Of a stretch of DNA of 16,442 nt, positions 7,718 through 15,475 are shown one piece after another (position 1 is the stretch's first letter; the number at the start of each line of letters is the position of its first letter). This DNA comes from Spirochaeta_B sp964398645 (lineage in GTDB: Bacteria > Spirochaetota > Spirochaetia > DSM-27196 > DSM-8902): contig CAYNNU010000025.1 in assembly GCA_964398645.1 (NCBI GenBank), positions 1 through 16,442 on the forward strand. The letters run 5' to 3'. The notes beneath the pieces were generated by a model. It was not told the origin of the DNA and did no database searches. It worked only from the letters and a program-made list of their open reading frames with translations. Made by a program: the position numbers and the translations under genes.

Positions 7718-8164
7718 ATGAAGTTAGTAATCCAGAGAGTAAAATCTGCTCATGTCCAGGTAAAAAATGAAACTGTTGGTGAAATCCAAAAGGGACTGCT
7801 GATGTATCTTGGCGTTAGCAAAGAAGATACTGAAGAAGATTTGAAATACCTGGTAGAAAAAACCATCCATTTACGCATTTTCGATGATGAGCAGGGTGTG
7901 ATGAATCGCTCACTGCTAGATGTATCGGGAAGCATACTTTTGGTTTCACAGTTTACTTTGTTAGCTGATACCAGAAAGGGCAGGCGCCCCGGTTACCATC
8001 TTGCTGCAAGCCCAGAGATGGCCAGATCAATCTATGAAAAAATGACTGAGAATTTTCGCTGCCGAGGCATCCATGTGCAAAATGGTCAATTTCAGACCAA
8101 CATGGAGGTCTATTCATGTAATGATGGCCCGGTAACAATACTAATTGACAGTAAAAATAAATAA
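7718..8164 (+). CDS. dtd: D-aminoacyl-tRNA deacylase
   Basis: The 148-residue homodimeric enzyme hydrolyses D-amino acids (and glycine mischarged on tRNA-Ala) from tRNA, recycling the tRNA and guarding translation. The start MKLVIQRV is the family hallmark. The two active-site motifs are present: SQFTLLAD at residues 77-84 (the SQxT motif) and NDGPVTI at 135-141 (GPxT motif with the cis Gly-Pro that excludes L-amino acids). Length is normal for the family. It is the last gene of the rpe run, 18 bp after its neighbour, with only a weak Shine-Dalgarno sequence. Its stop lies one base from the stop of the convergent prs-like gene, and no terminator hairpin is visible at that junction. Confidence 0.97.
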   Translation: MKLVIQRVKSAHVQVKNETVGEIQKGLLMYLGVSKEDTEEDLKYLVEKTIHLRIFDDEQGVMNRSLLDVSGSILLVSQFTLLADTRKGRRPGYHLAASPEMARSIYEKMTENFRCRGIHVQNGQFQTNMEVYSCNDGPVTILIDSKNK

Positions 8165-8165
8165 G

Positions 8166-9272
8166 TTAAAACAAAAGCTTCAAAGATGATAGGTAATCCC
8201 AGGCATCAAACGAGTCAAAGAAGGGTGATAGAGATTTTTCTTCATGCAATCTCATAACTATTTCGGCTGATAAGCGGGCGGATGAAACAACATGTAAAAA
8301 GGGCATCTGAACCCGCAAATTATCTGAGCATTCAACTGTATCTGTAACAACCAGCTTATCCAGAAGCCCCTCATTATGCAAATCAGTTAATCGTTCGATT
8401 GCTGGATCGGAAAAAACCGGGTGAATAATTGCGATATTGATCTTCTTGACATTTCTTTTTTTGATTTCTTTTACAAGCGCATATATCGAACCGCCGGTAT
8501 CTATCATATCATCAACAATCCAAACCTCTTTACCGGTAATATCGGTATCTGATAAAAGATTGATTGACTCAACCGTATTCGCCTTACTGTAGTTTCTTTG
8601 CTTATGAGCGATCATAAGAGGCGTGCCGAATGCCTGAGCATATTTACGTGCGACACCTTCAGCACCAGCGTCAACAGAACAAAAAATCCAGTTTTTACGT
8701 ACATGATTTTTCAAATTTTCAGTGTTCTTAATAAACTGATCCGAAATGTATTCTTTTAACAAAACAATAGTCGGAATATCATCAATACCGCAAATAGTCG
8801 GATCAACGGCAGTTTTTGACTTATCAGAGTGAAGTTGATAGGTGATAATATGATTGACCCCAAGGCTCACAAGGGTTTTATAGTGCATCCAAAAACCCAC
8901 TGAGTTTCTTCTTGTGGTTCGATCTGAACGTGAAGAACTGCAAAATGGTTCAAACAAAGTGATTTTACCGGCCTGAGAACGGCGCAGGGCATCAACAGCG
9001 TGATAAAGTTCAAGTTTTGCTTCCTCCACGCTCAATCCCGCGGGGTTTCTACCCGCGGCAGTTGCAAAAAGAAACACGTCCTTTCCCCGCAAAGAGGTAT
9101 GAACCTCAACCTCCATTTCCCCGTCAGCAAACTTCATTGCCTGAATTTTGCCACGAAAATTACGATTATGACCGTAAGCATAGAAATCAGGAAAGGTCTC
9201 AAGTTGATGACAAACCCTTTCCGCATATTCTTCCATGGAACGTGTTGCTACAATTACCAATTCTCCGCGCAT
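8166..9272 (-). CDS. prs: Ribose-phosphate pyrophosphokinase (PRPP synthetase) homologue
   Basis: The product resembles PRPP synthetase, which makes PRPP from ribose 5-phosphate and ATP for nucleotide, histidine and NAD synthesis. Positions below count from the upstream GTG. ADGEMEVEV (51-59) matches the FSDGE-type motif, and QLHSD (148-152) stands where the usual DLHAD is found. SVDAGAEGVARKYAQAFG (201-218) matches the SPDxG segment, and IVDDMIDTGGS (254-264) is the PRPP-binding loop. At about 370 residues it is longer than the usual ~315 and is divergent, so it may be a spirochaete-type subclass. Start choice: ATG 9272 is preferred. The GTG at 9278 is in frame, but it falls inside the promoter-like -10/discriminator and would not be transcribed from there. 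The gene is divergent from recA. Confidence 0.88.
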   Translation of the reverse strand: MRGELVIVATRSMEEYAERVCHQLETFPDFYAYGHNRNFRGKIQAMKFADGEMEVEVHTSLRGKDVFLFATAAGRNPAGLSVEEAKLELYHAVDALRRSQAGKITLFEPFCSSSRSDRTTRRNSVGFWMHYKTLVSLGVNHIITYQLHSDKSKTAVDPTICGIDDIPTIVLLKEYISDQFIKNTENLKNHVRKNWIFCSVDAGAEGVARKYAQAFGTPLMIAHKQRNYSKANTVESINLLSDTDITGKEVWIVDDMIDTGGSIYALVKEIKKRNVKKINIAIIHPVFSDPAIERLTDLHNEGLLDKLVVTDTVECSDNLRVQMPFLHVVSSARLSAEIVMRLHEEKSLSPFFDSFDAWDYLSSLKLLF

Positions 9273-9278
9273 GGACAC

Positions 9279-9307
9279 ATTCTACTTTTTATTGTGTCGA
9301 AGGTCAA
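9279..9307 (-). promoter_or_regulatory. Sigma-70-type promoter of prs, predicted leaderless
   Basis: On the minus strand TTGACC (9307-9302), a 17-bp spacer and TAGAAT (9284-9279) make a good sigma-70 match (5/6 in each box). The -10 ends 6 nt before ATG 9272, so the predicted +1 is the A of that ATG. No purine-rich ribosome binding site precedes the gene. The geometry is the same as at rpe. Confidence 0.6.
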
Positions 9308-9334
9308 ACTGCATCTGTTCGCAATTCATTTTTC

Positions 9335-9363
9335 TTGTTACATTCAATTCATTGTGATTTTAT
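9335..9363 (+). promoter_or_regulatory. Weak candidate recA promoter
   Basis: TTGTTA (9335-9340), 17 bp and TTTTAT (9358-9363) give a 4/6 plus 4/6 match and a leader of roughly 54 nt before recA. Closer -10-like boxes (TATACA at 9399-9404, TATAGA at 9407-9412) have no usable -35. No well-known SOS operator (GAAC-N4-GTTC type) was recognised in 9279-9423. This is the best of several weak options. Confidence 0.25.
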
Positions 9364-9423
9364 GCTCGCGCATCGAATTTATCGCAGATTTTCCCAGTTA
9401 TACAGGTATAGAGAGGTATATAC

Positions 9424-10566
9424 ATGGCCAAAAGAGAAAAAACAACAGTTGATGGATCATCCTTCACATTAGATGAAAAAAACAAAGCACTAGAGGTTGC
9501 TCGCTTACAGATAGAAAAACAATACGGAAAAGGAGCATTGATGCAATTGAATGATGAAAGCCGCAACATCAATGTGAGCAGTATTTCCAGCGGTTCTATT
9601 TTATTGGACGAAGCACTGGGCATTGGCGGATATCCTAAAGGCAGGGTAACCGAAATTTACGGCCCGGAATCTAGTGGAAAAACTACACTGGCATTACATG
9701 CGATTGCAGAAACACAAAAGAGCGGGGGGATAGCGGCATTTATTGATGCTGAGCATGCCCTTGACCCAGTTTACGCCAAGAATCTTGGTGTAAACACCGA
9801 AGAATTATGGGTTTCACAACCCGATAATGGCGAACAAGCACTCGAAATTGCCGAATCTCTTGTTCGATCTGGCGCGGTTGATCTTATTGTTATTGACTCG
9901 GTTGCAGCTCTTACTCCCCAGGCAGAAATCGAAGGTGAAATGGGCGATAGTCACATGGGACTGCAGGCTCGACTTATGAGCCAGGCACTGCGCAAATTAA
10001 CCGGTTCAATCAGCCGCTCCGGTACTGCAATCATTTTTATCAATCAAATCCGAATGAAAATAGGTGTAATGTTTGGAAACCCTGAAACCACAACCGGGGG
10101 AAAAGCATTAAAGTTTTACTCATCTGTTCGTTTGGAAGTTAGACGCATAGAAACAATTTCAAAGGGAGCAGATGAGGCAATTGGCAATAAAGTGCGTGTG
10201 AAAGTAGTAAAAAACAAGGTAGCGCCACCCTTTAGAAAGTGTGAAATGGAAATAATGTTCGGTAAGGGAATATCTGCAAGCGGCAGTCTGCTTGATGCTG
10301 CTGTAAAGCACGAAATAATCAACAAAGCAGGGAGTTGGTACTCATATGGTGATGAACGAATAGGTCAAGGTAAAGAGAATGCCAAGGATTTTCTGGAGAG
10401 CAATCCGGAAATTTACACTCAAATAGATACAGCAGTCCGTGCTATCGTTTTTCCTGAAATAAAAAAAGGTGACGAAAAGGCCAAAGAAAAGAAATCTTCA
10501 GAAAATACACAGAAACCGGCAAAACCTGCGGATGGGGTTGAGATTAGTAACGATGATCTATTCTAA
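9424..10566 (+). CDS. recA: RecA recombinase
   Basis: RecA forms filaments on single-stranded DNA and drives homologous pairing, strand exchange and LexA-type autocleavage. The 380-residue product has the Walker A loop GPESSGKTT (80-88), catalytic glutamate E110 in IDAEHALDP, Walker B LIVIDS (154-159), FINQIR (205-210) and loop L2 NPETTTGGKALKFY (219-232), then the standard C-terminal domain. The lysine-rich linker (about 347-368) and acidic tip EISNDDLF are typical. ATG 9424 has AGAGAGG about 7 nt upstream. The gene opens the long co-directional run on the right side of the window, and its last 14 bp overlap folK. Confidence 0.98.
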   Translation: MAKREKTTVDGSSFTLDEKNKALEVARLQIEKQYGKGALMQLNDESRNINVSSISSGSILLDEALGIGGYPKGRVTEIYGPESSGKTTLALHAIAETQKSGGIAAFIDAEHALDPVYAKNLGVNTEELWVSQPDNGEQALEIAESLVRSGAVDLIVIDSVAALTPQAEIEGEMGDSHMGLQARLMSQALRKLTGSISRSGTAIIFINQIRMKIGVMFGNPETTTGGKALKFYSSVRLEVRRIETISKGADEAIGNKVRVKVVKNKVAPPFRKCEMEIMFGKGISASGSLLDAAVKHEIINKAGSWYSYGDERIGQGKENAKDFLESNPEIYTQIDTAVRAIVFPEIKKGDEKAKEKKSSENTQKPAKPADGVEISNDDLF

Positions 10567-11095
10567 GCCAGCCTTTGTTTGCTGTGGAGTTGGCGGAAAT
10601 ACCGAAGAAAGTTTACAAGCTTTTTCACAATTGTATTCACTATTGCCAGATTTTTTTCGCAAACTACAGGTTTCAAGCATGTACCAAACAGAACCAATTG
10701 GATATACGGACCAAGCAGATTTTATCAATTGGGTTTTTTGTGGTGAAACAATCATTCCTCCCCTGGAGCTTTTGCAAAAACTGCAGGATATTGAAATACT
10801 GTTTGGCCGTGAACGAAATATACCAAACGGCCCCCGTAGTATTGATATTGATATATTATTGTATAATTCACTGCAGATAGATTCACATACATTAACTATC
10901 CCGCACCCGAGGATGACGCAAAGAGCTTTTGTGCTCACTCCATTACTCGAATTATTTCCGAATCTTATTCACCCTGTAAGTGGGCAAGCATTTTCACAAT
11001 ATCTCCCTGCCTTGAGTGATCAGGGTATTTACTCCATGGGTATCTATCCGTATAATCTGGATACTCATGGAACAACACAAAGCGGAATCGTTTAA
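10553..11095 (+). CDS. folK: HPPK, 2-amino-4-hydroxy-6-hydroxymethyldihydropteridine pyrophosphokinase
   Basis: FolK transfers pyrophosphate from ATP to 6-hydroxymethyl-7,8-dihydropterin in folate synthesis. From ATG 10553 it has 180 residues, close to the usual length. Signatures: GVGGN at 12-16 (degenerate form of the GSN loop), SSMYQTEPIGY at 41-51, DFINWV at 56-61, FGRER at 84-88, GPRSIDIDILLYN at 93-105 with Mg ligands D98 and D100, and PHPRMTQRAFVLTPLLEL at 117-134. The frame is open further upstream, to an ATG at 10469 inside recA, but that would add a lysine/arginine-rich tail foreign to the family. The 14-bp overlap with recA and poor ribosome binding site suggest reinitiation after recA. 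No other folate gene is in the window. Confidence 0.95.
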   Translation: MIYSKPAFVCCGVGGNTEESLQAFSQLYSLLPDFFRKLQVSSMYQTEPIGYTDQADFINWVFCGETIIPPLELLQKLQDIEILFGRERNIPNGPRSIDIDILLYNSLQIDSHTLTIPHPRMTQRAFVLTPLLELFPNLIHPVSGQAFSQYLPALSDQGIYSMGIYPYNLDTHGTTQSGIV

Positions 11096-11825
11096 TCGAT
11101 TTCAATTGGAGCAATTCGAAGGTCCCCTAGATTTGCTTCTTTTCCTTATCAAAAAAAATGAAGTGAACATCTACGATATTCCGATCGCTGATATTACCGA
11201 ACAATATCTTCGATTTCTGGAATTAGCAACACGAATCGATCTTGATAATATCACTGAATTCTATGTATTAGCAGCAAGTCTCTTATACATTAAATCACGT
11301 ATGTTATTACCCATCGAAAATGAAATTGAAGAAGATTTTGATGATCCACGCAAAGAACTTGTTGATAGGCTTATAGAGTACCAGAAGTATAAAAAGCTAT
11401 CAGAGGTGATGAGCAAGCAGGAAGAAGAAAATGAGTGGCGAATAGAAAGACAGCGAAAGCAACCGGCTCTTCCTTTTGATACGCAAGATACTGCTTGGGA
11501 GCCATTAGATGTTTGGGAATTATTAAAAACATTTAGTACTGTTATCTCAAACCTTACACCCGAACGTATTCTTGATCTTTACGAAGAAGTATCCGTAAAT
11601 GAAAAAATCACTCTCATAAATGAGTTATTAGACGGGCATGAATCTTTTGCATTTACAGATCTCATTGTAAAAAAGACGTCTGTGATGGAAATAATATGTG
11701 CCTTTTTGGCAGTCTTGGAATCAGTAAAAGCACGTAGAATAGCTATTTTTCAAAATAAACTATTTGGTGACATACACATCCGTAAAAGTGAGCAAAATTT
11801 GCCGGCTGAGGATGAGGAGGAATGA
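11067..11825 (+). CDS. scpA: Segregation and condensation protein A (kleisin)
   Basis: ScpA is the kleisin that bridges the two heads of the SMC dimer; with ScpB it forms the bacterial condensin that organises newly replicated chromosomes. The 252-residue product begins with the diagnostic block FEGPLDLLLFLIKKNEVNIY (17-36), continues with EFYVLAASLLYIKSRMLLP (64-82), has an acidic, charged middle (86-135) and ends in a winged-helix segment that binds the opposite SMC head (about 175-240). ATG 11067 is chosen because the family starts about 10-15 residues before FEGPLD, and GGAT lies just upstream. It overlaps folK by 29 bp and scpB by 4 bp (ATGA). The smc gene is not in the window. Confidence 0.97.
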   Translation: MEQHKAESFNRFQLEQFEGPLDLLLFLIKKNEVNIYDIPIADITEQYLRFLELATRIDLDNITEFYVLAASLLYIKSRMLLPIENEIEEDFDDPRKELVDRLIEYQKYKKLSEVMSKQEEENEWRIERQRKQPALPFDTQDTAWEPLDVWELLKTFSTVISNLTPERILDLYEEVSVNEKITLINELLDGHESFAFTDLIVKKTSVMEIICAFLAVLESVKARRIAIFQNKLFGDIHIRKSEQNLPAEDEEE

Positions 11826-12361
11826 ATCTGAATACAGAAGCAGCAATTATTGAAGCAATCTTGTATCTTGAAGCAGAACCGGTACCAGTTCAAAAAATCA
11901 GCAAAATTAGTGGTCTTGCTACCGACGTCGTACAACAAGCCCTTTCTCTTTTGCAAGAGCGGTACCAGCAGGACGAACATGGCCTTGAAATTGTACATAT
12001 TGGTGAAGGCTACGGTTTTACTCCTAAATCAGCCTATTGGGATGTTCTCAAGGACACCTATGGAAAACGAAATGAGAATAAGCTTTCTCGCGCGGCAATG
12101 GAAACACTAAGTATTATTGCTTATTCACAACCCATAACAAAAGCAGAAATCGAAAATATTCGTGGTGTATCCAGTGATAGCATGATAAAACAACTGGTAC
12201 AACGAAACCTGATTCATGAAAATGGAAGAAGAGATGCTCCTGGACGCCCAGTATTATACGGAACTACAAAACACTTCTTGCAATTATTTCAGCTTTCCAG
12301 TCTTGCTGAATTACCAAAGCTAGATGATGCCGACAGGGAGCGGTTTGAATTGAATGGATAA
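11822..12361 (+). CDS. scpB: Segregation and condensation protein B
   Basis: ScpB dimers bind the central part of ScpA within the SMC complex. The 179-residue protein shows two winged-helix domains: residues 1-80 (IIEAILYLEAEPVPVQKIS) and 88-165, which holds the family signature SRAAMETLSIIAYSQPITKA (89-108), then IRGVSSDSMIKQL (113-125) and APGRPVLYGTTKHFL (139-153). The ATG overlaps the scpA stop as ATGA, and GAGGAGG directly upstream is one of the strongest ribosome binding sites in the window, lying inside the acidic tail of scpA. This supports tightly coupled, possibly boosted, ScpB synthesis relative to ScpA. It overlaps the next gene by 8 bp. Confidence 0.97.
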   Translation: MNLNTEAAIIEAILYLEAEPVPVQKISKISGLATDVVQQALSLLQERYQQDEHGLEIVHIGEGYGFTPKSAYWDVLKDTYGKRNENKLSRAAMETLSIIAYSQPITKAEIENIRGVSSDSMIKQLVQRNLIHENGRRDAPGRPVLYGTTKHFLQLFQLSSLAELPKLDDADRERFELNG

Positions 12362-13091
12362 TGAACTACGATTGCAAGTATTTCTTGCTCGTGCGGGTAT
12401 TGCATCCCGAAGAAAATCAGAAGAATTAATCAAACAAGGACGTGTCAGGGTCAATGGAACTGTTATTCGAGAAATGGGTATTAAGGTTACACCATCTGAC
12501 ACAATTGAATTTGATGGAAAAAAAATGAAGCCTGAAAAACGGCAGGTGTATCTTGCGGTTCATAAACCAAAAGCAATGCTATGTAGCAGTACCCACCAAG
12601 ACAAAAGGCCCATCATTTTTGACTTACTAAAAGATAGTTTTTCTGAACGCCTATTTTCAATTGGAAGGCTAGATTACCTCTCTAGCGGTCTACTACTCAT
12701 AACAAATGATGGAGATTTTGCAAAAACAATCAGCCATCCTTCCTCCTGTATCGAAAAAGAATACCTTGTAGAAACACGGCGTCCTATCCCTGTCGATATG
12801 TTGGAAAGATGGAAAACCAGCGGAATACAGATTGATAAAGAACAATATAAAATCAATAAATACCGTCTGCGAAACGAACGCTCGGTTGAGTTGATATTAA
12901 CCGAAGGAAAAAACCGTGAAATCAGAAATGTTTTTGCTTCCGTTAACTTAGCAGTCTCTAGAGTTCATCGGGTTCGAATAGGCTCAATTCTGTTGAAAGG
13001 AATACAGCCAGGACATTGGCGCTCATTAAAAAAACATGAAATTCGGCAGTTATTACTGTCAGCTGGGGGAAACAATGGTAGTCGCGATTGA
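12354..13091 (+). CDS. rluB: 23S rRNA pseudouridine synthase, RluB/RsuA family
   Basis: The 245-residue enzyme isomerises a uridine to pseudouridine in ribosomal RNA; the scpB-adjacent copy in many bacteria is the RluB type acting on 23S helix 89-90, but the exact site cannot be read from sequence. An S4 RNA-binding domain covers residues 4-55 (RLQVFLARAGIASRRKSEEL, then VRVNGTVI). The catalytic domain has the motif GRLDYLSSGLLLITNDGDF (104-122) with the nucleophile D107, and the conserved EGKNREIRNVF (184-194). Its start overlaps scpB by 8 bp with only a poor Shine-Dalgarno sequence, and its 3' end overlaps cmk by 17 bp. RsuA or RluE/F relatives remain possible by motif alone; context favours RluB. 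Confidence 0.92.
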   Translation: MDNELRLQVFLARAGIASRRKSEELIKQGRVRVNGTVIREMGIKVTPSDTIEFDGKKMKPEKRQVYLAVHKPKAMLCSSTHQDKRPIIFDLLKDSFSERLFSIGRLDYLSSGLLLITNDGDFAKTISHPSSCIEKEYLVETRRPIPVDMLERWKTSGIQIDKEQYKINKYRLRNERSVELILTEGKNREIRNVFASVNLAVSRVHRVRIGSILLKGIQPGHWRSLKKHEIRQLLLSAGGNNGSRD

Positions 13092-13713
13092 TGGTCCCGC
13101 AGGAACAGGGAAAAGTACTGTTGCCAGTTTTGTTGCTGAAAAAACCGGTTTTTATCATGTGAATTCAGGAAGTTTGTATCGGGCTGCCGCACTTTTATGC
13201 CAAAAAAACGAGATCCCCATTCAAAACGTAGACGCCGTACTAGCTATTGTGCAGGAACATGAAATACATATTCAAGATGGCAAAACAGCAATTGATGGAA
13301 AAGTTGTTGAAGATATTCTACGTAGTGATTCAATTGATGCACTGGTAGCACCGCTTTCAAGCATTTCACAACTGAGAGATAGGATAAATACTATTCTTCA
13401 ATCTATCGCGAAAACAAGTAACATTGTTGTAGAAGGTAGAGATATGACAACTGTTGTATTTCCGGATGCTGAGGTAAAAATTTATCTTGATGCAACTATA
13501 GAAGCTCGCGCTGAGCGCAGATACCAGCAAGGAACCAGCGAGCTCTCTCTAGATGAAATTCGTGAAAAAATCGCCCAAAGAGATGAAATAGATCGCAACA
13601 AACAGGTGGGAGCTTTACAGCAATCCCCCGATGCTTGGTATTTAGATAGCTCGCACTTGACCATACCGCAAGTTTGTGCAAAAGTGTTGGAACAAATCCA
13701 GAGACATACATAA
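13075..13713 (+). CDS. cmk: Cytidylate kinase
   Basis: Cmk phosphorylates CMP and dCMP with ATP, recycling cytidine nucleotides. From ATG 13075 it has 212 residues. The P-loop IDGPAGTGKST (5-15), the substrate segment NSGSLYRAAALL (30-41), GRDMTTVVFPDAEVKIYLDA (121-140) and the lid region RAERRY...RDEIDR (145-174) are all in family order; the usual IGT in the GRD motif is MTT here. The frame is open 13 codons further upstream, but the family starts just before the P-loop, and GGGGGA precedes ATG 13075. It overlaps rluB by 17 bp and ends 22 bp before rpsA. From memory, Treponema pallidum has Cmk and S1 as one fused protein; here they are clearly separate. Confidence 0.96.
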   Translation: MVVAIDGPAGTGKSTVASFVAEKTGFYHVNSGSLYRAAALLCQKNEIPIQNVDAVLAIVQEHEIHIQDGKTAIDGKVVEDILRSDSIDALVAPLSSISQLRDRINTILQSIAKTSNIVVEGRDMTTVVFPDAEVKIYLDATIEARAERRYQQGTSELSLDEIREKIAQRDEIDRNKQVGALQQSPDAWYLDSSHLTIPQVCAKVLEQIQRHT

Positions 13714-13735
13714 GAAGTAGGAGTTACAGGGATAT

Positions 13736-15430
13736 ATGCCAAGTAAAGAGCCGAACGGAGAAACCATGCCCAAGACACAGCAAGAGGAGTTACAGGAACA
13801 GTATCTGAAATCCCTGGATGAGTTGGAAATAGGGCAGCTGGTAACCGGTCACGTAGTAGAAATTTCACCCGAATTTGTTTTTCTTGATGTTGGGTACAAG
13901 TCTGAAGGAAGAATTCCTTTAGATGAATTCGAAGAAACACCTCAAATTGGTGATGAAGTAGAAGTAGTTTTATCAAAGATGGAACCGCTTGTTGTTTCAA
14001 AACGCAAAGCTGATGAACGCGTTTTTTGGAAAACAATCAAGCAGGCATTCAACGAAAAAGAACCAATTGGCGGAAAAGTTGCCAAAAGCGTTAAGGGCGG
14101 ATTTGAAATTCGTATGCCCGGAAATATTAAGGGGTTTAATCCAATTTCAAAAATGGATTTATACCGCATTGAAAACCCTGAAGAATATATTGGAATGTCG
14201 ACAAAGTTCTATGTAGAAAGAATTTATAGCGATAACCGAGTGAATATTATTCTTTCACGCCGAGCATGGCTGGAAGAAGAAGTACAGCGAAAGAAAAATG
14301 AATTCTTTTTGCATGTACACGTTGGTGACAATGTGCAAGGAGTCGTAAAATCATTTACATCTTTTGGTTCCTTTATTGATTTAGGTGGATTCGATGGTCT
14401 ATTGCATATCAACGACATGAGTTGGGGACATGTAACACGACCGAAAGATTACGTAAAAAAAGGCCAAACCCTTACCCTGAAAGTAGTTCGCCTTGATCAT
14501 GAGAACCAGAAAATCAATCTGAGTTTGAAAGATATGGCAGATAATCCTTGGGATACATTCGAAGAAAAATATTCTGCAAATCAGATCGTAGATGGAAAAG
14601 TAACCAAGCTTACTGATTTTGGTGCATTCATCGAAATAGAAGATGGTATTGAAGGATTGGCTCATATCTCCGAAATGTCATGGGTCAAGCGGATTGAACA
14701 TCCCAAAGATATGCTTTCTATTGGTGATACTGTAAAAGTCATGATCCTTGATTATGATTTAGAGGGTGGAAAAGTATCACTTGGAATAAAACAAGCAACT
14801 CCAAATCCATGGGATGAAATGTCTCAGAAATTTACACCTGGAATGCGCCTGACACGACCAGTAAAGAAAATCACCAATTCAGGTGCTTTTGTCGAACTGG
14901 AAGACGGGATTGATGCATTTTTGCATATTGAGGATCTTTCTTGGACTCAAAAGTACAAACATCCTTCAGCTGTATTAACTGAAGGCGAAGAAATTGAATG
15001 TATGGTCACCCAAATCGATCCAGAAAGCCATAACATCCGAGTAGGTATCAAGCAACTCGAAGAAGATCCATGGAAGAGTCTTAAAACAGCTTACCCTGAA
15101 GGAAGCATCATTACTGGTGAAATTACAAATATTACTGACTTCGGTATGTTTGTACGGGTACAGGGAAACATCGAAGGCTTGATTAACAAAAGTCAGCTTA
15201 TTGAACCACGTCAGGGATCTTTTGAAGAAGCCTTGGCAAAATACTCGGTTGGTGAATCCGTAGAAGCAGTAATTACAGAGCTTAATTCAGGCCGTCAGAA
15301 ACTCTCTCTCTCAATTCGAGAGCTAGAGCGAAAACGCCAGCAAAAAGAGATGCAAAAATATATCCATGATGAAAGCTCTGAAGGTACCGTTACCCTTGGA
15401 GATTTGCTAAAAAAGGATGAGGCTGAGTAA
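13736..15430 (+). CDS. rpsA: 30S ribosomal protein S1, six S1 domains
   Basis: S1 binds mRNA at the ribosome entry site and unfolds structured leaders. The 564-residue product has six S1 repeats at about residues 31-90, 108-175, 194-266, 281-353, 368-440 and 455-527. Repeats 3, 4 and 6 carry textbook phrases such as GVVKSFTSFGSFIDLGGFDG, DGKVTKLTDFGAFIEIEDGI and GEITNITDFGMFVRV; the first two are divergent, as in E. coli S1 where they bind the ribosome. A charged tail ends the protein. Start choice: ATG 13736 follows AGGG at short spacing and is used here. ATG 13766, ten codons later and preceded by GGAG with a 5-nt spacer, is equally plausible. The gene follows cmk, a common bacterial pairing. 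Confidence 0.96.
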   Translation: MPSKEPNGETMPKTQQEELQEQYLKSLDELEIGQLVTGHVVEISPEFVFLDVGYKSEGRIPLDEFEETPQIGDEVEVVLSKMEPLVVSKRKADERVFWKTIKQAFNEKEPIGGKVAKSVKGGFEIRMPGNIKGFNPISKMDLYRIENPEEYIGMSTKFYVERIYSDNRVNIILSRRAWLEEEVQRKKNEFFLHVHVGDNVQGVVKSFTSFGSFIDLGGFDGLLHINDMSWGHVTRPKDYVKKGQTLTLKVVRLDHENQKINLSLKDMADNPWDTFEEKYSANQIVDGKVTKLTDFGAFIEIEDGIEGLAHISEMSWVKRIEHPKDMLSIGDTVKVMILDYDLEGGKVSLGIKQATPNPWDEMSQKFTPGMRLTRPVKKITNSGAFVELEDGIDAFLHIEDLSWTQKYKHPSAVLTEGEEIECMVTQIDPESHNIRVGIKQLEEDPWKSLKTAYPEGSIITGEITNITDFGMFVRVQGNIEGLINKSQLIEPRQGSFEEALAKYSVGESVEAVITELNSGRQKLSLSIRELERKRQQKEMQKYIHDESSEGTVTLGDLLKKDEAE

Positions 15431-15475
15431 GCAAAAACCGAAAAATACGGGAGCAACTCTGCCGGCCGGGGGATT

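Noticed and set aside
9371..9385. CGA-N5-TCG sequence before recA as an SOS operator
   Set aside because: Short, imperfect symmetry and not a LexA site type I can recognise.
9000..9472. Two 150-residue open frames on the plus strand overlapping prs and the recA start
   Set aside because: They are antisense to a well-supported prs, have irregular composition and no family motif, and run over the promoter spacer into recA.
10469..10552. A longer folK starting inside recA
   Set aside because: The extra 28 residues are basic low-complexity sequence from the recA linker read in another frame; FolK starts just before the GVGGN loop.
11016..11066. Upstream ATG for scpA at 11016
   Set aside because: It lies deep in folK and adds residues foreign to ScpA; ATG 11067 fits the family start.
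15462..15469. CCGGCCGG palindrome between rpsA and the sigma-54 activator
   Set aside because: Striking in an AT-rich region, but only 8 bp without a loop; it most likely reflects chance next to the G-rich ribosome binding site.
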